Below, in pieces: positions 49,752 to 58,389 of a stretch of 64,000 bases of DNA. The stretch comes from Afipia felis ATCC 53690 (GTDB lineage Bacteria > Pseudomonadota > Alphaproteobacteria > Rhizobiales > Xanthobacteraceae). The stretch's first letter is position 1; every line of letters begins with the position of its first letter. Under the pieces are notes generated by a model, which had not been told where the DNA came from, ran no database searches, and worked only from the letters and a program-made list of their open reading frames with translations. The stretch lies in the NCBI RefSeq assembly GCF_000314735.2, contig NZ_KB375270.1, positions 1,116,001-1,180,000 of the forward strand. Direction: 5' to 3'. The position numbers and the translations under genes were made by a program.

Positions 49752-52067
49752 TTAGTGCCAGCTATACCTGAGCGTTCCCAGAACGGTACGCGACGTTCCA
49801 AGTCCGCAGTAAGCCGTGCCGGTCAGACACGACGCGACATAGTAGCGATCTCCCAGGTTCTTCCCGGTGATCTCCGTGCTCCAGCCCTTCATGTTCGGAC
49901 TCAGGTAGGCCAGATCGTAACTGATGGCCGCATCAACCAATGTGTAGTCCGGGATGGCGAACGTGTTCATCAGGTCGCCATAACTTTTGCCGACATAGCG
50001 AACGCCCGCGCCCAGACCGAGGCCCGCCAGCGGTCCATCGAACCAGGTATATTTCGCCCAGAGCGATGCCTGATCGATCGGCACGCCGTTCACATACTTT
50101 CCTGTAGCGCCGGACAGACTCGAAGCGTTCTTCGCCTCCGTATGTGAGTAACCCGCGATGATTTCGAGTTCTCGGGTGACGTTGCCGCGCGCTTCCAATT
50201 CCACGCCCCGCGAGCGGACCGCATCGGTTTGTACGTTGTAGAAAGGATTGACGGGATCCGCCGTCAGCACGTTGTTCTGCCGGATGTCGAAATACGCCGC
50301 GGTCAGCATGAGGTTGCTGCCGAGAGGCTTGAATTTCACACCGACCTCCCAGCCCTCGCCTGTCGTCGGCTTGAACGACTGGCCGGTCCGACTCGCATTG
50401 GCGTTCGGAACGAACGACGTTGAATAGTTGGCGTAAGGCGACAGGCCGAAGTCGAACAGATAATTCAGACCGATACGGCCCGTCTGCGCTGAGTCACTAC
50501 GAGTGTAGGTACCTGCTGGCGGGAACGAAGCCCCCGAAGTCACTTGGGTATCAACCCAATCCTGACGACCGGTCATCGATAGTGTCCAGCGGTCGAGCTT
50601 GATCTGATCCTGCGCATACAGACCGGCCTGATCGAGCTTATTGTCCAGCAACATAACTTGCTGCGCCGGGCCCGGGATGGCCCCATAGACCGGATTGTAG
50701 GCATCGATAGGCAGGATACCCGCGCTTCGGTAATTCGAACTTCCCGTTTGATGCATGTAATCGAGGCCTACGAGAACCTTGTGCGTCAGCCAGCCTGTCT
50801 GAAAATCCGCTTGAAGCTGATTATCGAGAGTAAAATTCTGCGCTTTCGAATTCACATAGTTATAACTGCGGTTCACCTCCGTGCTGCTACCTGGGACCAT
50901 CCCCTCCGAGCGTACGCTCTGCAGATCGTTGGTGACTTCCATGTAACGCAGGTTCTGCCGGAACTGGAGGTTGTTGTCGAAGCGATGCGCGAATTCGTAA
51001 CCGATCGAGCTTTGCTCGAGCTTGTAGCCGTCGAGGCCAGGCTCGCCGATGTAGCGGCTGTAAGGAATGCGCCCGTTCGGATTGTAGAGAAACGATACAT
51101 CAGCGGGCACGTATTGCTGATAGCCCTTGTTATCGATCTTCTGATACTGCGACAGCATCGTGAAGCTGGTGTCACTCGTCGGCCGCCATGTGAAGCTCGG
51201 CGCGATGAACAGCTTGTTGTCCTGCACGAAGTCGGTCGGCGTATCGGCCAGCCGACCCAGACCCACGATGCGATACAGGAACTCGCCGTTCTTATCGACC
51301 GGTCCGCCGATATCGAACGCGCCCTGCTTGTAGTTGAAGTTGCCGAAAGTCGTTTCGAAATCGTAATGCGTCGTCTCGGTCGGCCGCTTGCTGATCATGT
51401 TGATGAAACCACCGGGATCGGTCTGTCCGTAAAGGCCGGACGACGGCCCCTTCAATACTTCCAGACGTTCGAGGCCGTAAGGTTCGATCTTCGGCATCGC
51501 GAACAGAACGCCGTCGCGAGGCATTCGCAAACCATCCAGATATTGTGGAGCATCGAAGCCGCGAATCTTGAAGCCATCGAAGAACGCGTTGGCGCCGTAA
51601 CTCTGGAGCGCAACGCCCGGCGTGTATTGCAGCGCCTCTTGCACGGTCTGCGCGCCCTGATCCCTGATCTGATCTTTGGTTACGACCGAGATCGATTGCG
51701 GCGTCGTCAGGATCGGCGAGTCGGTCTTGGTGCCGGTCGCACTACGACTGGCTGAATATCCCTGCACCGGACCGTTCGCGCGTTCGACGAAGCCGCGCCC
51801 ATTTGCGGGGCTCGCCTGCGCCGCCTGCTCCGCACCTCGATTGCGTGCGACGTTGCGCGAGGCGTTACGTGCTCGCGATGAAGGACGCACAGCAGCGCGT
51901 CGTTTCACCTGAGGCTTCGGTGCATCCACCGTTACGGCGGGGAGGTTTGCTTGCGGTACTTGCGCCGTCTGTGCATGAACTGTCGAAGGACCGTTGATCA
52001 TCAGCGCGAGATAGCTGACCGCGCTCATACAGATCGCGCGCGTGAAAACCTTCGACTTGCCGTTCAT
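49752..52067 (-). CDS. TonB-dependent siderophore receptor
   Basis: A 771-residue outer-membrane receptor. A signal peptide ends near TVHAQ, then there is an arginine-rich linker (VKRRAAVRPSSRARNASRN), and a plug domain with DSPILTTPQSISVVTKDQI and AQTVQEALQYTPGV. The beta-barrel ends LGTLRYSWH. The FhuA/FoxA/FpvA-type group fits best, with ferric hydroxamate as the likely cargo. The ATG at 52067 is chosen; a GTG at 52079 is in frame. It leads an operon with the PepSY protein and the small membrane protein. Confidence 0.92.
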   Translation of the reverse strand: MNGKSKVFTRAICMSAVSYLALMINGPSTVHAQTAQVPQANLPAVTVDAPKPQVKRRAAVRPSSRARNASRNVARNRGAEQAAQASPANGRGFVERANGPVQGYSASRSATGTKTDSPILTTPQSISVVTKDQIRDQGAQTVQEALQYTPGVALQSYGANAFFDGFKIRGFDAPQYLDGLRMPRDGVLFAMPKIEPYGLERLEVLKGPSSGLYGQTDPGGFINMISKRPTETTHYDFETTFGNFNYKQGAFDIGGPVDKNGEFLYRIVGLGRLADTPTDFVQDNKLFIAPSFTWRPTSDTSFTMLSQYQKIDNKGYQQYVPADVSFLYNPNGRIPYSRYIGEPGLDGYKLEQSSIGYEFAHRFDNNLQFRQNLRYMEVTNDLQSVRSEGMVPGSSTEVNRSYNYVNSKAQNFTLDNQLQADFQTGWLTHKVLVGLDYMHQTGSSNYRSAGILPIDAYNPVYGAIPGPAQQVMLLDNKLDQAGLYAQDQIKLDRWTLSMTGRQDWVDTQVTSGASFPPAGTYTRSDSAQTGRIGLNYLFDFGLSPYANYSTSFVPNANASRTGQSFKPTTGEGWEVGVKFKPLGSNLMLTAAYFDIRQNNVLTADPVNPFYNVQTDAVRSRGVELEARGNVTRELEIIAGYSHTEAKNASSLSGATGKYVNGVPIDQASLWAKYTWFDGPLAGLGLGAGVRYVGKSYGDLMNTFAIPDYTLVDAAISYDLAYLSPNMKGWSTEITGKNLGDRYYVASCLTGTAYCGLGTSRTVLGTLRYSWH

Positions 52068-52527
52068 TTCGTGCCCCACAATTTATTCCGCCATCAGCGG
52101 ATGTCTTCGTCCTCCTATCACGCAGAATCGCGCTGACACGTTTTTGGAAATTAGAAGGCATCGAAAGGCAGCACTGCTGCTGCGCATGTGACTTTCATGC
52201 CGCGCTACAATTCGGCACTCTAGAATTTGAAAAATTCTAATTCGCGCGAACGCGACAAACAGTCGGCATCGAACCGCGTCATGAAATTCTGTGCCGACAC
52301 TTTTGATCGGTTCACGAGCGTGAACACTTTCGGTAGAGGCCGCTGAATTAGAGTCTGGTGACAGCAGCCTCAGACAGAGACTGCGTGACTCATCAACTGA
52401 ATCCTTTGACCGTGCCAGAGCGGGACAAGAACTAAAAAATGATCGCCTGCGGAACCTCGCCGAAATGTCGCAGTTATAAGTTCCCGTTAGAAGTGATCCC
52501 TCATCCGTCAATCGTCAGGAGGCCAAA
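52068..52527. other. Intergenic region upstream of the siderophore receptor and the Gly-rich gene
   Basis: About 460 bases, AT-richer than the surroundings, with no credible gene. It contains the inverted repeat at 52221-52239 (see next entry) and must hold the promoters of the receptor operon (minus) and of the Gly-rich gene (plus), whose AGGAGG lies at 52517-52522. No cobalamin-riboswitch box was seen. Confidence 0.55.
52221..52241. promoter_or_regulatory. Iron-control-element-like inverted repeat (possible Irr box)
   Basis: TAGAATTT (52221-52228) and AAATTCTA (52232-52239) are perfect 8-bp arms around 3 bases. Overlapping this, 52225-52241 matches 11 of 14 fixed positions of a rhizobial ICE/Irr-type site TTTAGAA-N3-TTCTAAA. 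It lies about 155 bases upstream of the receptor start. An Irr or RirA-type control of the siderophore operon is plausible; the consensus is quoted from memory. Confidence 0.4.
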
Positions 52528-53040
52528 TTGCAAAAACGACTCCGAATATTGGCAATCGCGGTGACCCTCACTGCCGCGGCCGCAATAACAAACGGTCCCG
52601 CTCGCGCTTCCATGATCGGCCAGCCCCTGGGGCTTGGGCTCAACATGGATGTCATGCCACCCGTCGAAGACGCTCAGTTCGTCTGGGGCGGACGCCGCTA
52701 CTGCTGGTATTGGGACGGCTGGCGCGGACCCGGCTGGTACTGGTGCGGCTATGAATGGCGCCGAGGCTTCGGTTGGGGCGGACCTTCCGGCTGGCGTGGC
52801 TGGCACCGCCCGCCGCATCGCCGGCCTGGGGTTCATCGTCCTGGACGGCCGCCTTCAGGAGTGCATCGCCCCGGACGACCTCCTTCGGGAGCCCATCGTC
52901 CCGGTGGAAACAGACCGGGCGTGGGCAGGCCGGGCGGCGGACGGCCGGGAGCCAGCAGGCCCGGAGGTGGTCGCCCCGGTGGTAGTGCTGGTGGGCGTCC
53001 TGGTGGTGGCGGCGGCGGCGGTGGACGGCCGTCACGATAA
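52528..53040 (+). CDS. Secreted glycine/proline-rich repeat protein
   Basis: A 170-residue protein with a signal peptide (about residues 1-28, ending near ARAS), an aromatic patch (GRRYCWYWDGWRGPGWYWCGYEWRRGF), and a low-complexity C-terminal half built of HRPGRPPSG and RPGGGRPG repeats ending in a poly-Gly tract. It is probably an exported, disordered surface or wall protein. The start is TTG (52528) with AGGAGG 5 bases upstream. A strong terminator follows at 53067-53090. Similar short RPG-rich proteins are common in Bradyrhizobium relatives; function unknown. Confidence 0.78.
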   Translation: MQKRLRILAIAVTLTAAAAITNGPARASMIGQPLGLGLNMDVMPPVEDAQFVWGGRRYCWYWDGWRGPGWYWCGYEWRRGFGWGGPSGWRGWHRPPHRRPGVHRPGRPPSGVHRPGRPPSGAHRPGGNRPGVGRPGGGRPGASRPGGGRPGGSAGGRPGGGGGGGGRPSR

Positions 53041-53066
53041 GGCTGCTATCCCAGCCACACGATATA

Positions 53067-53090
53067 AAGCGCGCCTCCGGGCGCGCTTTT
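53067..53090 (+). terminator. Intrinsic terminator of the Gly-rich gene
   Basis: AAGCGCGCC (53067-53075) pairs with GGCGCGCTT (53080-53088), a 9-bp GC-rich stem with a 4-base loop, followed by TTTT starting inside the stem end (53087-53090). It lies 27 bases after the stop at 53040. Confidence 0.88.
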
Positions 53091-53175
53091 CATGTACCGC
53101 TTCGCGGGGCAAACAACACCCATGACGGCGCTCGCTTGAGCCGCCATCATCCTGTCGCCGCTCAAACCGCCTGTC

Positions 53176-53370
53176 CTATGGGCCGACGAAGTGCGGTTCG
53201 ATGCCGTACTCGCCGACTGTAAAAATCGCGGCGATCAGCAAGTCGCGATGCACGTCCGCCGCGCCTAGCACGAGCAGAGACAACAGACCCAAAGCGATGA
53301 TGATTAAGGTTGGTGAGGCAGAACCGTCATTCGGTTCTCGCCCAACAGCGTGTTTGTCCAATGTCCACAT
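53176..53370 (-). CDS. Hypothetical small membrane protein
   Basis: A possible 64-residue protein starting MWTLDKHAVGREPNDG with one hydrophobic helix (TLIIIALGLLSLLVLGAADV). The frame is open upstream to 53454 but that part is uninformative. A weak GGGA precedes the ATG. It is the only gene-like object in the 500 bases between the Gly-rich gene and the MFS gene. The remaining sequence there holds the terminator and nothing else recognisable. Confidence 0.4.
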   Translation of the reverse strand: MWTLDKHAVGREPNDGSASPTLIIIALGLLSLLVLGAADVHRDLLIAAIFTVGEYGIEPHFVGP

Positions 53371-53551
53371 GACATGTCCCACTTTTAATCGCGGGAAGTT
53401 CGTCTGCCACCGACCGGCGAGATCAAAACCGACTTCTCGGCGTAACCCAGGCATCTGCGGCCCTATGCCGGACTTTGCCTACATCCCCACCGATATACCT
53501 CTGGCGGCTCCGATTCCAGCCAAATGCCGCCTGTCGGCGCTTTGGTCGCAG

Positions 53552-54760
53552 TTATGAGGCTTTGGAGTCCGTTGCCCTCTGCAGCCAGACCGAGCAGGCC
53601 CAAACGCAAAGGCCGCTAAAGGCGAGCGCCACTCCCACCCATCCTGTCGAGGGAAGACCAAAGCCCGCAGCCAGCGCCATTCCGGCAAGCCACGGGCCGA
53701 GCGCGTTCGCGGTGTTGAAGGCCGCGTGATTGAGCGTCGCTGCCAGAGTCTGGGCGTCCCTGGCGACATCCATCAGCCGCGTTTGCAGGACGGGCCCCAT
53801 ACCGCCGCTGCTGCCGATCAGGAAGACGGCCGGAATGAGTGTCCAGATCGAGGCCGTCGCCCACGGATAGATCGCCATGACCGCGATACACCAGACAAGA
53901 ATGAAACCGGCGGCGCGCAGCACGGCCTTCCCCGCGGCCCAGCCGCAGAACAGGTTTCCGACCGTGAATCCCAATCCGAATGCGCCGAGCGCAAGCGGGA
54001 TCATCGACGGCGAGGCATGCGTCACCTCCAGAATCGTCGAGGCGAGATAGGTGTAGACCGCAAACATGCCGCCGAAGCCGATCGCCCCGATGCCGAGCGT
54101 CAGCCAGACCTGCGGCCGTCGCAGCGCGCCAAGCTCGCGCAAGGGCGAAGCCTCGTGATGCACCTTGCCGTGCGGCGTGAACAGCCGCAGCAGCAGCATC
54201 GTGAGCGCGGCCAGCCCGGCAACAAGCGCGAAGCTCCAGCGCCAGCCGACGAGTTGACCGAGCATGTTTGCCAACGGCACGCCGAACATGGTCGCCACCG
54301 TGAGGCCCGCGAAGACGTAGGAAATGGCCTGGCTTCTCCTCTCCCGAGGGACCAGCGTCGCAGCCACCAACGCGGCGACGCCGATATAGGCTCCGTGCGG
54401 CAAACCGGCGATGAAGCGGGACGCGACAAGCCATCCATAGCTCGGCGCCAGAGCCGACAGCCCGTTGCCGATGCCGAAGACCATCATCAGGACCATCAAA
54501 AGCGTCCTGCGCGGAACACGCGCCGCCGCGACGGCAAGCACCGGCGCACCGACAACCACGCCGACCGCATAGGCGCTGATGACGTGCCCGGCAGCGACTT
54601 CATCAATCCCCAGAGACTGGGAATAATAAGGCAGCAGGCTCATCGTCGCGAACTCGGTCGTGCCGATACCGAAACAGCCAAGCGCCAGCGCAAGGATCGC
54701 CAATACGGGGTGATAGGCTCGAACCGCGTTCGATTGAGCCGAGCCGACCATCGCGTCCAT
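53552..54760 (-). CDS. MFS transporter, DHA1 (AraJ/YdhP-like)
   Basis: A 402-residue 12-helix MFS protein. The helix 1 region LAILALALGCFGIGTTEFATMSLLPYYSQSLGI and motif VISAYAVGVVVGAPVLAVAAARVPRRTLL are typical of the AraJ/YdhP arabinose-efflux-like DHA1 group. Such proteins export sugars, purines or drugs. The ATG is at 54760. It stands alone on the minus strand, with the tRNA-Gln 190 bases upstream. Confidence 0.86.
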   Translation of the reverse strand: MDAMVGSAQSNAVRAYHPVLAILALALGCFGIGTTEFATMSLLPYYSQSLGIDEVAAGHVISAYAVGVVVGAPVLAVAAARVPRRTLLMVLMMVFGIGNGLSALAPSYGWLVASRFIAGLPHGAYIGVAALVAATLVPRERRSQAISYVFAGLTVATMFGVPLANMLGQLVGWRWSFALVAGLAALTMLLLRLFTPHGKVHHEASPLRELGALRRPQVWLTLGIGAIGFGGMFAVYTYLASTILEVTHASPSMIPLALGAFGLGFTVGNLFCGWAAGKAVLRAAGFILVWCIAVMAIYPWATASIWTLIPAVFLIGSSGGMGPVLQTRLMDVARDAQTLAATLNHAAFNTANALGPWLAGMALAAGFGLPSTGWVGVALAFSGLCVWACSVWLQRATDSKAS

Positions 54761-54951
54761 GTCTAAAGCCTCCGCCCTCCGGAACGCCCGGATTCGGAGC
54801 GCAGGACGACCTCGTGATTCAGGGTGCTTGGGATATGCCGCCGGTCACAGGTCAGAACAGGCAGCGCTTCGTGATGCGGGGGATATGTGCGAAGTCGCAG
54901 CCGCAGGCAAGCGGCGAGGCGAAAATTCACAAAATGTTCAAGGATTTAGAG

Positions 54952-55025
54952 TGGCTGGGGAACCTGGATTCGAACCAAGACAAACAGAGTCAGAGTCTGT
55001 TGTGCTACCGTTACACCATTCCCCA
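54952..55025 (-). tRNA. tRNA-Gln (anticodon CTG)
   Basis: On the minus strand the sequence folds into a full cloverleaf. The acceptor stem TGGGGAA pairs with TTCCCCA, followed by discriminator G and an encoded CCA. The anticodon stem ACAGA/TCTGT encloses the 7-base loop CTCTGAC with anticodon CTG, which reads CAG. The T arm is CTTGG-TTCGAAT-CCAGG. Length is 74 including CCA. It lies alone between an MFS gene and the HerA-like gene. Confidence 0.95.
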
Positions 55026-55341
55026 CCTAAGCCGATGAAATTACAAAACTAAATACAAAGCTTTGCAATCTCGGCTGTGATCTTTGCAAATCACTGAAAG
55101 ATGGGCACTCTTTATGTCCATCTCCGTTTTCTGTCTACCCCTCTCTCTGTCCTTGAGGTCAAGTCGATCAGGCACCCCGCCGCCATTGAAACGGACGCAA
55201 AACGTGCAAGACCAGCGCCGGTGTCCAGGAAAACAACGTTTCCCTACCTCGACCGGCCAAACCGCCCCCTATCCCTTAACAATTTCTGCAATATGGCAGG
55301 CGCATAGTTGGCTGGAAAAACAGCTTCCGAAGCCGGCTCTT
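55026..55341. other. Intergenic region between tRNA-Gln and the HerA-like gene
   Basis: About 315 bases. The part next to the tRNA is AT-rich and must hold its promoter. The frame of the HerA-like gene is open back to 55084, but that stretch (Ser/Arg/Pro-rich, no family similarity seen) is better read as non-coding. I see no further structure. Confidence 0.5.
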
Positions 55342-57123
55342 ATGTTGAATCCGCCCATCCCCCAGATCGCCGCCCTTGGCCGTGTCGTCTCCGTGCGCGG
55401 CTCGCAAGCCCGCATTGGCGTGGTGGCGAGTCCCGAGGTAACGCCCACCACCCTGCGCGCCACCGTCGGCCAGTTCTTCGGCATCCGCAGCGCGAAGGCG
55501 ACCATCGTCGCGATCATCACCGAGATGTCGCGCGAGAACATCGACATGCGCGACAATCACATCGCGGTCGCCTCGGTGGACCTGCTTGGTGAAATCTCGC
55601 ACGAGGGCCGCTTCCAGCGCGGCGTCACGTCCTATCCGACCATCGGCGATGCCGTCGACATTCTCACGACGAACGAACTGCGCACCATCTACACGCCGAC
55701 GGGCCGCGATCAGGTCAATATCGGCGCGCTGCAGCAGGACGCGTCCATCGCCGCCTACGTCAACATCGAGGAGATGCTGAGCAAGCATTTTGCGGTGCTG
55801 GGCTCCACCGGCGTCGGCAAATCGACCAGCGTCTCGCTGCTGCTCAACGAGATCCTGCTGGCGCGACCGAACCTGCGCGTCTTCCTGCTCGACGTGCACA
55901 ACGAATACGGCCGCTGCTTCGGCTCGCGCGCGCTCGTGCTGAATCCGCGCAATCTGAAATTGCCATTCTGGCTGTTCAACTTCGAGGAATTTGTCGACGT
56001 TCTTTTCGGCGGCCGTCCCGGCGTGCCCGAAGAGATGGAAGTCCTCTCGGAAGTCATCCCGATCGCCAAGGCGACCTATCTGCAATATGGCAATTCCGAC
56101 CGGCACGGAGGGCTGAAACGGCCCGAGCCGCGTCCCACCGGTTTCACGCCGGACACGCCGGTGCCCTATCGCCTGGTCGACCTGATCTCGCTGATCGACG
56201 AGCGCATGGGCAAACTGGAAAATCGCTCCTCGCGCATCACCTATCACAAGCTGATCCAGCGCATCGAAGTTGTGCGCAACGACGCGCGCTACAGCTTTAT
56301 GTTCGAGAACGCCAATGTCGGCGGCGACAGCATGGCCGAGGTCATCAGTCACCTGTTCCGCCTGCCCGCCAACGGCAAGCCGATGACGGTCATGCAGCTT
56401 GCGGGCTTCCCTGCCGACGTCGTGGATTCGGTCGTCTCAGTGCTGTGTCGCATGGCGTTCGACTTCGGCCTGTGGAGCGACGGTGCTTCACCGCTCCTGT
56501 TCGTCTGCGAGGAAGCACACCGCTATGCGTCCGCCGACCGCACCATCGGTTTCGGTCCGACCCGCAAGGCGGTCTCACGCATCGCGAAGGAAGGCCGCAA
56601 ATACGGCGTCTATCTCGGGCTCATCACCCAGCGCCCGGCCGAACTTGACGCCACCATTCTTTCCCAGTGCAACACGCTATTCGCGATGCGGCTCGCCAAC
56701 GAGCGCGATCAGGGGCTGCTGCGCTCCGCTGTCTCGGATGCCGCCGCCAATCTTCTGTCCTTTGTGCCGTCGCTCGGCACTCGCGAGGTGCTGGCATTCG
56801 GTGAAGGCGTCGCGCTGCCGACGCGGCTGCGCTTCAAGGAAGTGCCTGCGCATCAACTGCCGCGCAGCGAAGCGACGATCGCGACCACGCCGGTCTCCGA
56901 TCATGGGCACGACATTCATTTCGTCAGCTCCGTCGTCGACCGCTGGCGCGGCTCCACCACGCACCGCGATGCGCCGAACGATCCGCTTGTCTCGGATCGC
57001 TTCGCCGACCGGGTCGGAGATCGTCCGCTACAGCGGCTGGTCGATTCGCCGATGCTGCAGCCGACCTCGCCGCTCGGCCTCGAATCCGATCGCTATTCGC
57101 TGCTGAAGAAGCCGCTGCGGTAA
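55342..57123 (+). CDS. HerA-like ATP-binding protein (HAS-barrel plus FtsK/HerA motor)
   Basis: A 593-residue hexameric-type ATPase. The N-terminal HAS-barrel includes IAALGRVVSVRGSQARIGVV. The motor has Walker A GSTGVGKSTSVSLLLNEILL, Walker B LLFVCEEAHRYA, and the HerA motif KYGVYLGLITQRPAELDATILSQCNTLFAMRL. HerA proteins move along DNA with a NurA-type nuclease in end resection or in defence systems. No NurA gene is visible; the next genes are mgtC-like (7 bases after the stop) and a convergent ParB-like nuclease-family gene. The ATG at 55342 starts MLNPPIPQIAALG. Confidence 0.86.
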   Translation: MLNPPIPQIAALGRVVSVRGSQARIGVVASPEVTPTTLRATVGQFFGIRSAKATIVAIITEMSRENIDMRDNHIAVASVDLLGEISHEGRFQRGVTSYPTIGDAVDILTTNELRTIYTPTGRDQVNIGALQQDASIAAYVNIEEMLSKHFAVLGSTGVGKSTSVSLLLNEILLARPNLRVFLLDVHNEYGRCFGSRALVLNPRNLKLPFWLFNFEEFVDVLFGGRPGVPEEMEVLSEVIPIAKATYLQYGNSDRHGGLKRPEPRPTGFTPDTPVPYRLVDLISLIDERMGKLENRSSRITYHKLIQRIEVVRNDARYSFMFENANVGGDSMAEVISHLFRLPANGKPMTVMQLAGFPADVVDSVVSVLCRMAFDFGLWSDGASPLLFVCEEAHRYASADRTIGFGPTRKAVSRIAKEGRKYGVYLGLITQRPAELDATILSQCNTLFAMRLANERDQGLLRSAVSDAAANLLSFVPSLGTREVLAFGEGVALPTRLRFKEVPAHQLPRSEATIATTPVSDHGHDIHFVSSVVDRWRGSTTHRDAPNDPLVSDRFADRVGDRPLQRLVDSPMLQPTSPLGLESDRYSLLKKPLR

Positions 57124-57130
57124 CGCGCTC

Positions 57131-57586
57131 ATGATGGAATGGTCTGAAATCCTGTTACGGCTCGGCGTTGCAACGCTGGCCTGTGGCGCGATCGGCCTCA
57201 ATCGCGATCTGCATGGCAAGCCGATCGGATTACGCACGCTCGGCCTCGTCGGTCTTGCAACGGCTGTCGTCGTGATCTTCGCCATGCCGCAAGGGCCTGA
57301 TCCGGCGCACATGACGGATGCCGTCAGCCGCGTCGTTCAAGGCATCCTCACCGGCATCGGCTTCCTCGGCGCGGGCGTCATCGTCCACGCCGAAGCGCAG
57401 CACAAGGTGCGCGGCCTCACCAGCGCAGCCTGTGTCTGGTTCGCCGCCTGCATCGGCGTGATCTGCGGCGCTGGCCAATGGCGGCTCGTCGCCGTCGGGC
57501 TGGCGATCGCATTTCTGCTCTTGATATTCGGCGGGCCGCTGGAGCGTCTGCTTCGACGTCTGGTCACGCCGGGCGACCCGGCCTGA
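57131..57586 (+). CDS. MgtC/SapB family membrane protein
   Basis: A 151-residue membrane protein with about four helices, containing the family segments GAIGLNRDLHGKPIGLRTLGLVGL, ILTGIGFLGAGVIVH and GLTSAACVWFAACIGVICGAG. The C-terminal ACT-like domain of longer MgtC proteins is absent, so it is a short form. It lies 7 bases downstream of the HerA-like gene. MgtC-type proteins affect acid and magnesium stress; a link to HerA is not known. Confidence 0.85.
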   Translation: MMEWSEILLRLGVATLACGAIGLNRDLHGKPIGLRTLGLVGLATAVVVIFAMPQGPDPAHMTDAVSRVVQGILTGIGFLGAGVIVHAEAQHKVRGLTSAACVWFAACIGVICGAGQWRLVAVGLAIAFLLLIFGGPLERLLRRLVTPGDPA

Positions 57587-57610
57587 CCTCTCCACTTATC
57601 GCGCCAGCGG

Positions 57611-58231
57611 TCAGTCCTCGGTCGGGCCACACCAGCCCGGCAGATAGACCGCGTCCTTACTCTTGGCGAGCGAGAGGGCCTTTTCCATCGCCTTTTCGAA
57701 ATCCTTGTCGACCACCTTGCGCGACATCCGCCGTCGCAGGAAATCCGCCCAAAGGAATTCGCTGAACGGCGTGGTGTCCTTGGCGAAACCTCCCGCGCGC
57801 CGTAATTCGCCGGCGAGACTGCGGAACGGATCGTCTTTCAGTTTGCCAACATCCTTCGGCAAGTCTTTGTAAGAGCGACGTTCTCCGTCCGCGTCGTAGG
57901 GATAGACCCAACGGTGATTGTCGAGCACGACCCAGAACGCCTTGGGATCGACCATGGTCAGATCGGAGATCACGCTGACCAGCACATCCTTCTCGCCTTC
58001 TTCATGAAGGGCACGCGCCAGGTGATGGTGATCGATCACATAATTCAGCTTGTCGGGACCGACCACGACGGGAATCTGGTGCCTGCCGAGCAGCTTCGCC
58101 TGCTTCTTCGAGCCATGCTCGCGCCAGCGCTTCTGCTTTTCCTTCACCTCGCGCATTCCGACCGTCATCTGGGTCGGGCGCAACGACATGATCGGCACCG
58201 GCTGCAGCAACGGCTCGCGTTTGATGGCCAT
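57611..58231 (-). CDS. ParB-like nuclease family protein (ParBc_2 type)
   Basis: A 206-residue protein resembling the putative ParB-like nuclease family: LQPVPIMSLRPTQMTVGMREVKEKQKRW, then LLGRHQIPVVVGPDKLNYVIDHHHLARALHEEG, then FWADFLRRRMSRKV. The DHHHLARAL motif replaces the GxxR/ER box of chromosomal ParB, and there is no DNA-binding HTH. It is therefore not a partition protein. The ATG at 58231 has AAGGAG 7 bases upstream. It converges with the mgtC-like gene. Confidence 0.8.
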   Translation of the reverse strand: MAIKREPLLQPVPIMSLRPTQMTVGMREVKEKQKRWREHGSKKQAKLLGRHQIPVVVGPDKLNYVIDHHHLARALHEEGEKDVLVSVISDLTMVDPKAFWVVLDNHRWVYPYDADGERRSYKDLPKDVGKLKDDPFRSLAGELRRAGGFAKDTTPFSEFLWADFLRRRMSRKVVDKDFEKAMEKALSLAKSKDAVYLPGWCGPTED

Positions 58232-58389
58232 CTTCACTCTCCTTCGGTCCGCCGTTCGCAGGCGATGGAGCGCAATGTTGCCAGTTCATCCATTTTATGA
58301 GGAGCGAGCGCGGATCACTTGTGCGGCATTGGACAATCGGGTGAGAGGCCGCGACGCCTTGTCCCGGTGCCGGTGCAGACCTATCCTGA

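Noticed and set aside
52068..52527. Cobalamin riboswitch upstream of the TonB receptor
   Set aside because: I looked for the B12-box and conserved leader elements on the minus strand and saw none; the siderophore-type receptor also argues against it.
53041..53551. A second gene between the Gly-rich gene and the MFS gene
   Set aside because: Apart from a doubtful 64-residue frame (listed with low confidence) and the terminator, nothing supports a gene.
57611..58231. Chromosome-partition ParB for this gene
   Set aside because: No HTH DNA-binding domain and no parA or parS nearby; only the ParB-like nuclease core is seen.
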